Shown piece after piece: positions 6,498 through 11,048 of a stretch of 11,048 nucleotides of DNA; position 1 is the stretch's first letter, and each line of letters starts with the position of its first letter. The position numbers were made by a program, and so were the translations under genes. The notes under the pieces were generated by a model. That model saw only the letters and a program-made list of their open reading frames with translations. It did no database searches and was not told where the DNA came from. Origin of the DNA: Gemmatimonadota bacterium (GTDB taxonomy: Bacteria > Gemmatimonadota > Gemmatimonadetes > Palauibacterales > Palauibacteraceae); assembly GCA_029863105.1 (NCBI GenBank), contig JAOTWC010000030.1, forward strand, positions 1-11,048, in the 5' to 3' direction.

Positions 6498-6974
6498 CTA
6501 TTGCTCGTCGTCCTCGTGGTCGTCGTCCTCGTGGTCGTCTTCTGCGTGGTCGTGGTTCATCGACATGGGGGCGATCGTCATCAGGCCAGTTTCGCCATCT
6601 TCGTTGTCGATGCACTCCCCGGCCCAGCCGCCACCCTCGCTGGCTTCGAGCTCGCACGTGATGATCACATCACCGTCGGGAGGCGACCAATGGTAGCTGA
6701 CCAGGTCGCGGTTCATCTCGAGATCCTCCATCTCAACTCGAATCTCCTGACCCCCGGCATTCACGACGATCCAGCCCTCGTGTCCGCCGTCGACCATGGA
6801 GATTTCATAGGAGATGTCCATGGCCTGCTGTCCCGGTGGCGTCATCGTGCCCAGGTGGACGTGATGAGCCTTGTCCGCCTCGACCATGCCCTCGTCGTCC
6901 TGGGCCACAGCCTGGGGCGCCACGAAGAGCACGATGAGCAGGGATGCGCAAAGCCGCGCAAGGTTTGTTCGCAT
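6498..6974 (-). CDS. Secreted protein with His/Asp/Glu-rich C-terminal tail
   Basis: Predicted 158-residue exported protein of unknown family. Residues 1-24 are a clear signal peptide (MRTNLARLCASLLIVLFVAP, then cleavage at AVA-Q). The mature part has strand-like segments (MDISYEISMVDGG, EGWIVVNAGGQEIRVEMEDL, DVIITCELE) and only two cysteines (107 and 121), which could form a disulfide. Residues 37-40 (HHVH) are also His-rich. Of the last 18 residues, 16 are Asp, Glu or His (four His), encoded partly by a 15-bp tandem repeat; such tails often bind divalent metals, which is inference here. The ATG at 6974 has GGAG 9 bases upstream. It lies 58 bases downstream of the glycosyltransferase gene on the same strand and could be co-transcribed with it, though nothing links the functions. 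Confidence 0.83.
   Translation of the reverse strand: MRTNLARLCASLLIVLFVAPQAVAQDDEGMVEADKAHHVHLGTMTPPGQQAMDISYEISMVDGGHEGWIVVNAGGQEIRVEMEDLEMNRDLVSYHWSPPDGDVIITCELEASEGGGWAGECIDNEDGETGLMTIAPMSMNHDHAEDDHEDDDHEDDEQ
6506..6550. repeat. 15-bp tandem repeat in the acidic/His tail
   Basis: CGTCGTCCTCGTGGT occurs twice without change (6506-6520, 6521-6535), and a third copy (6536-6550) matches at 12 of 15 positions. The unit is a multiple of three and codes for the repeated DDHED-type motif in the tail of the secreted protein, so copy-number change would lengthen or shorten the tail without breaking the frame. Confidence 0.75.
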
Positions 6975-7032
6975 GTGGAGCGTCTCCGTTCGGGTGGTGG
7001 TTCCGGCACGGCACCAAGGGTAGCGCGCTCTC

Positions 7033-8205
7033 CTACGTTCCCGCCACCTGCCCGGGCGTTAGGCGTTGGTATGCTGCGAGCAGAGCCGCGTCGAATACCT
7101 CGGCCGTGTACTCCCTGCTGACCAGTTCCTCTGCCGCCTGTCCCAGACGTTCGCGAGTATCCGAGTCTTCGGATAAGCGTGTGAGTCCCTCCGCCAGATC
7201 CTCGGCGCGCAGACCTACGAGGTACGCCGTGGTATCGTCCAAAACCTGCGTATGGCTGGAGAGTCGCGTGGCGAGAATCGCTTTTCCGGCGGCCATGTAG
7301 GAATAGATCTTGAGCGGCGTGTTGCCTCCCTTCGTACGGGGCGACACCAGGATATCCGCCTGTTCCAGGAACGCCGGAAGATCACCGACCGGGCGCGGTC
7401 CGAGAAACGTGATCCTCGCACCCAGGTTCCGTTTGCTCACCATTTCCCGATAGGCGTTGAGATCGGCCTCGGAGCCGCCGATCACGACGATCCCGATGCG
7501 GCTGTCGGCCGGCAGCAGTCCGGCGGCCGCAACGAGCATGTCGATCCCCTGATAGCGGACCAGGTTACCCACGTATAAGGCGACGACCGTTCCTGCCGGC
7601 CACGGAGCCCGAATGTCGTCCACCGGCTCGCCGCTGGGATTCGGTTCCAGCGGCACATCTCGAAGGACGCGAACGCCATCCGATGACCCGACGACCCGTG
7701 TTGCCCGATCGGCGAGGTCGTCGCAGACCGGGAGAATCAGATCCGACCGCCGCAAAGCCCATGCTTCCAAGGCCTGGATCGGTCGCAGTAGAAAGTGCAA
7801 AGTGCTGTTCCAGTCACCCAGCTGTTCGGCGAGACTCGAATCCATGTCGTACACGACCCTGGCCCGGTGCCACCAGGCGAGGGCGAGCGCGGGGAAGATC
7901 GCTTCCTCGACGGCATGGACCACGTCGTAGGTACCGGGGCGAGCGAGCCGGGCGAACTTCAGCGTCAGCGGAATATCAAGCGCCACCTTCTGCCAGGAGG
8001 GCCCGACGGGAACACTGTGGATACCGGGCAGGCCCGCCGATCGGTGCACGCGCGCTCTGGTGTCGGGCACATCGCGGCCAAGGGGATACGTGAGGAGGTC
8101 CACGGAATGACCATGTGACGCCAGCGTGTTCACCAGGCGGTGTGTGTCGAGGGGCGTGCCACGCTCCTCGAGGTATGGCTGTGGCGCGACGACGAGGATC
8201 TTCAA
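7033..8205 (-). CDS. Glycosyltransferase, GT4-type (GT-B fold)
   Basis: Predicted 390-residue enzyme, a usual length for GT-B transferases. It should move a sugar from a nucleotide-sugar donor to an acceptor at the inner membrane; donor and acceptor cannot be read from sequence. The N-terminal domain begins KILVVAPQPYLEERGTPLD with the Gly-rich loop near residues 14-19. VVYDMDSSLAEQL follows at 117-129. The C-terminal domain has YVGNLVRYQGIDMLV (211-225), VVIGG (240-244), ITFLGPRPVGDLPAFLEQAD (265-284) and GGNTPLKIYSYMAAGKAILA (293-312). The last segment replaces the usual EX7E glutamates, as I recall for a known GT4 subgroup with TPLKIYSY. The TTG start at 8205 puts the KILVV strand at the N-terminus and leaves 16 bases after the upstream stop; a GTG at 8250 is the alternative and would overlap that gene by 29 bases. 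It is probably translated with the small membrane protein. No other polysaccharide genes are nearby. Confidence 0.9.
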   Translation of the reverse strand: MKILVVAPQPYLEERGTPLDTHRLVNTLASHGHSVDLLTYPLGRDVPDTRARVHRSAGLPGIHSVPVGPSWQKVALDIPLTLKFARLARPGTYDVVHAVEEAIFPALALAWWHRARVVYDMDSSLAEQLGDWNSTLHFLLRPIQALEAWALRRSDLILPVCDDLADRATRVVGSSDGVRVLRDVPLEPNPSGEPVDDIRAPWPAGTVVALYVGNLVRYQGIDMLVAAAGLLPADSRIGIVVIGGSEADLNAYREMVSKRNLGARITFLGPRPVGDLPAFLEQADILVSPRTKGGNTPLKIYSYMAAGKAILATRLSSHTQVLDDTTAYLVGLRAEDLAEGLTRLSEDSDTRERLGQAAEELVSREYTAEVFDAALLAAYQRLTPGQVAGT

Positions 8206-8221
8206 GCGATCGATCCCGAGG

Positions 8222-8542
8222 TCACGAGGCCCCGCCCGCGGGCGGAGCACTTCCCCCGGAGGCTTCGAAGGCTCCGACGGCCCAATCGGAGAGCGAGGTT
8301 GCCCAGAGAATCAAGCGATCCCCGATCCAGGCCAGACCCTGCTCGACGACCGTCCCGTCCAGGATCCCGGCCCAGACAGCGGCGAGGGCGAGTACCACGA
8401 ACACGAGCAGGGGTTTGAGCACGATCCGCAGCGTCTCCCTGATCAGCAGCCAGCCGATCATCGCCAGGAAGCCAAAGAAGACAACCGCGCCGAGCAAGGA
8501 GGACGGTATCATTCCCAGGACCAGCTTTCTCTCCGGGTTCAC
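8222..8542 (-). CDS. Small membrane protein of unknown function
   Basis: Predicted 106-residue integral membrane protein. Two transmembrane helices are clear: residues 16-34 (LLGAVVFFGFLAMIGWLLI) and 45-61 (LLVFVVLALAAVWAGIL). A third, amphipathic helix (about 66-92) contains three Trp and could lie on the membrane surface. The C-terminus is a flexible Gly/Ser/Ala/Pro tail. I do not recognise the family. The start is uncertain: GTG at 8542 gives MNPERKLVLG and is chosen here; TTG at 8572 and ATG at 8512 are also in frame, and none has an ideally placed ribosome site. The gene ends 16 bases before the preferred start of the glycosyltransferase, so the two are probably one operon and the protein may assist that enzyme or its lipid-linked substrate at the membrane. 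It is divergent from the exonuclease gene. Confidence 0.7.
   Translation of the reverse strand: MNPERKLVLGMIPSSLLGAVVFFGFLAMIGWLLIRETLRIVLKPLLVFVVLALAAVWAGILDGTVVEQGLAWIGDRLILWATSLSDWAVGAFEASGGSAPPAGGAS
8232..8245. repeat. 14-bp perfect GC palindrome at the gene junction
   Basis: CCGCCCGCGGGCGG reads the same on both strands. It lies in the last codons of the small membrane protein, about 27 bases before the preferred TTG start of the glycosyltransferase. In mRNA it could pair between molecules or disturb the initiation region, but it also simply encodes Pro/Ala residues in GC-rich codons. Confidence 0.35.
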
Positions 8543-8649
8543 TTCGAATGGCGAACCCCTCGGGGGTCGCAACGACGAACAGGCAGGCGAGAAGATGACT
8601 CCGGTTGGCGGCCCGGGACAAGATCGGTATCGGTGTCGGACCCATGCGC

Positions 8650-8655
8650 TATGAT
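8650..8655 (+). promoter_or_regulatory. Possible -10 element for the exonuclease gene
   Basis: TATGAT matches the -10 consensus at 5 of 6 positions, about 40 bases before the GTG start at 8696. No good -35 sits 17 bases upstream (GTATCG). Start of transcription near 8662 would leave a leader of about 34 bases containing the GAGGGA ribosome site. Confidence 0.3.
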
Positions 8656-8695
8656 CTCCCCTGACGAATCTCTATGACACCCGAGGGAGCAAACC

Positions 8696-9448
8696 GTGAA
8701 CCTGCTGGCATTCGATATTGAAGCAACGGGACTGAATCCATACGAGGACCGCATCCTCGAACTTGCCGTGGTCCGCGTCTCGGATGACACTCTCGTGTTT
8801 CACGCCTTTTTCAATGCCGGCATGTCGATTCCCCCCGAGTCAACCGCGATTCACGGTATCAGCGACGAGTCCGTCGCGGGATGCCCGCCGTTCGCCGCCT
8901 GCGCTGAAGCCGTTCAGGCACTTGTGGACGGTGCGGTCCTGGTCGGTTTCGTGTCCCGTCGATATGACACTCTGATGCTCGATACGGAACTCCGCCGCGC
9001 GGGCCAGAAGGGTCTGGACCTGCTGACGGTCAAGGAAATCGACCTGTATCGCGTGTGGAAGGAATCCGAACCGCGCGATCTTGAAACTGCCGTGCGACGA
9101 TTTCTCGGCCGCAAGCATGAGCTGGCGCACCAGGCTGTTCCGGACACGGCGGTCCTGCCTCCTTTGCTGCGCGAGATCGCTCGGGTGTTCGGCTACACGA
9201 CAGACGATATGATCAGCCTGAGCCGCCCGGATTGGGAAGTCGACAGATCCGGCCGACTGCGCCTCGACCGGGAGTCAGGTGAAGTCGTGTTCAACTTCGG
9301 CAGGCATCGGGGGCAACCCGTCAGACTCAACGATGAATACCTCGAGTGGATGCTGGGCGCCGGTTTTCCGCCGGATACGAAGGCCGCGATCAAGCTGCTT
9401 CGCCGAAACGGCTTCCAGTGGTCGCTGGACGCCGCTACGGTTGCCTGA
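8696..9448 (+). CDS. DEDDh 3'-5' exonuclease with C-terminal FGxHxG module
   Basis: Predicted 250-residue nuclease of the DnaQ/RNase T superfamily, which removes nucleotides from 3' ends using two metal ions. Exo I is FDIEATG with D7 and E9. Exo II contains D91 in VGFVSRRYDTLML. Exo III is HQAVPD with H145 and D150, so all four acidic ligands and the general-base His of the DEDDh type are present. After the catalytic core (about 1-168), residues 196-240 hold EVVFNFGRHRGQPVR, then EYLEWMLGAGFPPDTKAAI. This FGxHxG module is common at the C-terminus of such exonucleases in some phyla (DUF3820-like) and has no well-known role. The substrate (DNA proofreading, repair or RNA) cannot be decided; no polymerase gene is adjacent. 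The GTG start has GAGGGA 7 bases upstream. It ends 8 bases before the stop of the convergent secreted-protein gene. Confidence 0.93.
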   Translation: MNLLAFDIEATGLNPYEDRILELAVVRVSDDTLVFHAFFNAGMSIPPESTAIHGISDESVAGCPPFAACAEAVQALVDGAVLVGFVSRRYDTLMLDTELRRAGQKGLDLLTVKEIDLYRVWKESEPRDLETAVRRFLGRKHELAHQAVPDTAVLPPLLREIARVFGYTTDDMISLSRPDWEVDRSGRLRLDRESGEVVFNFGRHRGQPVRLNDEYLEWMLGAGFPPDTKAAIKLLRRNGFQWSLDAATVA

Positions 9449-9456
9449 GGGCCGAT

Positions 9457-10716
9457 CTACGGCTGCAGAAGGTCGGTCGGTGCCACGAGGGGCAAGGTCT
9501 CCAGGCCGATTCGCTCGCCCTGCAGCATGACCTCGCTGCCGTCCGAGAGTTCGGCCGGCTGCCGGAAGGTGAATCTTCCGTCCTTCTCCTGACGGAACGC
9601 GCCCGAAAAAGGCGTTTGCAGCTGCTGTTCAGGCGGCGGGGATGCCTGGGTGGGGCGGAGATCGCCGAGATGCCGCGTGGCTTCGAAGCACGTCGCGACG
9701 TACGTGAGGGGGATTTCTGCGCTCCACGCCCGAGCCGCGTCTTCGACGGCGTGGTGTTCTTCCGCGGCACGCAGTCCCAGGAGTCGAAAGCACCTCGAGG
9801 GATCTGGGAACGAGGCAGTATCGTCCAGTTCCTCCTGCGTCAGTGCGAGAGCCGCGGGCACCGCCACGGCACCCGTAGGTGCTGGTGCGGAAGCTACTTC
9901 GTCCGACCATGTGGCGGCGGGCCACGGCTCACTGCCCCCGGTTCCGGTGCGCAACAGAAAGGCACCGAGCGTATCCCCGTCCCGGTGGAGATGAACGCGA
10001 TACGTGCCGCCGAAAGCGAGCGGAGTCTTTCGCACACGGACGATCTCGGCAAACCGGAACGCGGTTTCGAGGATTGCGCGCGCAGGGTACGAACCTGCTC
10101 TCTCCCCGGCCTCCCGTCTCCAGTCCACAAGGCCGCTTACGGCTCCGTACGGCCGTTCGGCCAGCTCGTCGTCCGTCGGCAGCAGCCGGTACAACTCGAA
10201 CAGCTCGGCCGCCGCCAGCTTAGGTTGGCCCATCGCAAGCGGGTGTTCCCAGGGGCTGTTGGGAAATCCTTCCCAAACCGCCCCATAGACGTCCAGCGTC
10301 GGACGGCTGGCTACCCAGTCCTTCATAGGTCTCAATTGCCCGCGGTAGAACGCCACATCACCAGACGGAGACCAGCGCCAACTACCCGTCCACGGAATCG
10401 GCGCGCAATTCTCGTCGAATCCCCACGGGACCAGCAGCACCGACCGATCGAAAGCTGGCAGGGTGTCCACCTCGTCAGCTCCCGGACCGCCTATCCGCGA
10501 GACGTCCGCCGCCTGTCCGAACGTGGATCCGTCCACACGGACAGTATCTGCGAGCGTGGTCGCCAGGACGTACGTCACGTCCTCGGCGCGCACACCGCTG
10601 AAGGGTTCCTTGCATCCCTGGGGCATGCCCTTGTCCGAGCCCGGCGAACCGACATCCACCGCAAGAAGCGCCAGCGGCAGTGCGGCCACTCCGAGGAGCC
10701 GGCCGCCTCGCTTCAT
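9457..10716 (-). CDS. Large secreted orphan protein
   Basis: Predicted 419-residue exported protein. It starts MKRGGRLLGVAALPLALLAV, a signal-peptide-like stretch with probable cleavage between residues 21 and 30. The mature part has four cysteines (35, 104, 309, 343), an even number that suits disulfides outside the cytoplasm. The most distinctive block is at 91-150: RSVLLVPWGFDENCAPIPWT, then GSWRWSPSGDVAFYRGQLRP, WVASRPTLDVYGAVWEG. I recall similar PWxxxxxCxPxPWTG blocks in hypothetical proteins of Gemmatimonadota but cannot confirm a family or activity. Residues 272-296 are Ala/Pro-rich and may be a linker. The ATG at 10716 was chosen because it gives a clean signal peptide; GTG at 10740 is in frame but puts eight residues ahead of it. 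Neither has a good ribosome site. It converges on the exonuclease gene and diverges from mscL. A 479-codon ORF on the opposite strand is judged spurious. Confidence 0.8.
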   Translation of the reverse strand: MKRGGRLLGVAALPLALLAVDVGSPGSDKGMPQGCKEPFSGVRAEDVTYVLATTLADTVRVDGSTFGQAADVSRIGGPGADEVDTLPAFDRSVLLVPWGFDENCAPIPWTGSWRWSPSGDVAFYRGQLRPMKDWVASRPTLDVYGAVWEGFPNSPWEHPLAMGQPKLAAAELFELYRLLPTDDELAERPYGAVSGLVDWRREAGERAGSYPARAILETAFRFAEIVRVRKTPLAFGGTYRVHLHRDGDTLGAFLLRTGTGGSEPWPAATWSDEVASAPAPTGAVAVPAALALTQEELDDTASFPDPSRCFRLLGLRAAEEHHAVEDAARAWSAEIPLTYVATCFEATRHLGDLRPTQASPPPEQQLQTPFSGAFRQEKDGRFTFRQPAELSDGSEVMLQGERIGLETLPLVAPTDLLQP

Positions 10717-10819
10717 CAGTTGGATCACTGGCTGTTCCACGACATGGCATGCGCCTCTCGAGGGTGTTCGAATCTGTCACCGTGAAGTTATGGAATGTCC
10801 GCTGGAGATCAAAGTCGAA

Positions 10820-10856
10820 CGAGGGCCGATCACACGTAATCCGAAGTCGGCCCTCG
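10820..10856. promoter_or_regulatory. Perfect 10-bp inverted repeat in the divergent gap before mscL
   Basis: CGAGGGCCGA (10820-10829) and TCGGCCCTCG (10847-10856) are exact inverted repeats, with an A-T pair extending the stem to 11, around a 17-base loop. The strength resembles a terminator stem, but no T-tract follows on either strand and no gene ends nearby: the flanking genes point away from it. It may be an operator, an RNA structure in the leader of either gene, or a block between divergent transcripts. Orientation and function are undecided. Confidence 0.5.
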
Positions 10857-10871
10857 TCATATCCGTTTCAG

Positions 10872-10901
10872 TTGCTCTCCTCCGGTTCCGTTTCGTAGAC
10901 T
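10872..10901 (+). promoter_or_regulatory. Possible mscL promoter
   Basis: TTGCTC (10872-10877) and TAGACT (10896-10901) are spaced by 18 bases; matches to the sigma-70 consensus are 3/6 and 4/6. Transcription would start near 10908, about 30 bases before the mscL ATG. A strong GAGGAGG ribosome site at 10924-10930 follows, 7 bases before the ATG. Confidence 0.35.
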
Positions 10902-10937
10902 GGTTCGTCACCCAAACATCCCCGAGGAGGCCGCACG

Positions 10938-11048
10938 ATGCTAAAAGAGTTCAAGGAGTTCGCTGCGAAGGGCAACATGCTCGACATGGCGGTCGGTATT
11001 GTGATCGGCGCGGCGTTTGCCACGATCATCGGTTCCCTGGTCAACGAC
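10938..11048 (+). CDS. mscL: Large-conductance mechanosensitive channel MscL (3' partial)
   Basis: The first 37 codons run to the window edge. The N-terminus MLKEFKEFAAKGNMLDMAVG, followed by IVIGAAFATIIGSLVND, matches the conserved start of MscL: the amphipathic N-terminal helix with KEFxEFxxxGN, then TM1 with D-AVGxxIGAAF and the pore-lining Gly/Ala pattern. MscL is a homopentameric inner-membrane channel that opens under membrane tension and releases solutes on osmotic downshock. About 100 codons, including the periplasmic loop, TM2 and the cytoplasmic helix, should lie beyond the window. The ATG is certain: GAGGAGG lies 7 bases upstream. It is divergent from the secreted orphan gene. Confidence 0.97.
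   Translation, partial: MLKEFKEFAAKGNMLDMAVGIVIGAAFATIIGSLVND

Noticed and set aside
6944..7300. 118-codon plus-strand frame across the gap between the His-tail and glycosyltransferase genes
   Set aside because: It is mostly antisense to the glycosyltransferase C-terminus and Ser/Arg-rich without a motif.
8202..8645. 147-codon minus-strand frame overlapping the small membrane protein, with a hydrophobic stretch near its start
   Set aside because: Beyond about residue 40 it is Arg/Gly-rich with no helix or motif, while the other frame encodes two clear membrane helices.
9346..10785. 479-codon open frame on the plus strand opposite the secreted orphan gene
   Set aside because: It overlaps the end of the exonuclease and the whole minus-strand gene, is Arg/Cys/His-rich without a domain or ribosome site, and looks like the open antisense frame common in GC-rich genes.
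10755..10790. GTGTTCGAATCTGTC, which resembles a tRNA T-loop
   Set aside because: The flanking bases do not form the 5-bp T stem, and no anticodon, D-arm or acceptor stem is found upstream.
10820..10856. Reading the strong inverted repeat as an intrinsic terminator
   Set aside because: No T-tract follows on either strand and no gene ends nearby; listed instead as a regulatory element of unknown type.
1..11048. Mobile elements, CRISPR arrays, toxin-antitoxin or phage-defence systems
   Set aside because: No transposase, integrase, spaced repeats, target-site duplications or recognisable defence domains were seen; the exonuclease alone is not evidence of a defence locus.

Overview
The window is about 11 kb of GC-rich bacterial DNA, densely packed with chromosomal genes. 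I see no mobile element, CRISPR array, tRNA or rRNA. Signal peptides, a DUF481 outer-membrane protein and a TolB-like/TPR membrane protein point to a Gram-negative-type (diderm) cell. Several genes have good Shine-Dalgarno sites. The TolB-like/TPR protein and the large secreted orphan protein remind me of Gemmatimonadota. The FG-GAP repeat protein and the exonuclease with its C-terminal FGxHxG module would also suit Rhodothermota or a related phylum. This placement is from recollection, not from a search.

Layout, left to right. Positions 1-1495 (+) hold the 3' part of an FG-GAP/VCBS-type calcium-binding repeat protein. It meets a DUF481 outer-membrane protein (1485-2342, -) tail to tail, with an 11-bp overlap. 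An unrecognised cytosolic protein, probably beta-rich, follows at 2535-3104 (-). A stretch of about 580 bases without a convincing gene separates it from a membrane-anchored TolB-like/TPR protein (3689-5209, +). A short AT-rich dyad then precedes a small orphan helical protein (5315-5608, +). That protein converges on a zinc-ribbon/membrane-helix/SH3b protein (5623-6204, -), which appears to use a CTG start codon. Next on the minus strand are a secreted protein with a His/Asp/Glu-rich tail (6498-6974), a GT4-type glycosyltransferase (7033-8205) and a small membrane protein (8222-8542), the last two closely linked. Divergent from these is a DEDDh 3'-5' exonuclease (8696-9448, +). It converges on a 419-residue secreted orphan protein (9457-10716, -). 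The window ends in the first 37 codons of mscL (10938 onward, +), with a perfect 10-bp inverted repeat in the divergent gap before it.

The genes do not form one pathway. The common theme is the cell envelope: an outer-membrane barrel, exported proteins, membrane-anchored domains, a glycosyltransferase and a mechanosensitive channel. I did not find a convincing new multi-gene system. The most unusual points are the probable CTG start, the zinc-ribbon/TM/SH3b domain combination, the metal-binding-like tail built from a 15-bp tandem repeat, the inverted repeats at 5244-5285 and 10820-10856, and three convergent gene pairs with essentially no spacer and no visible terminator.
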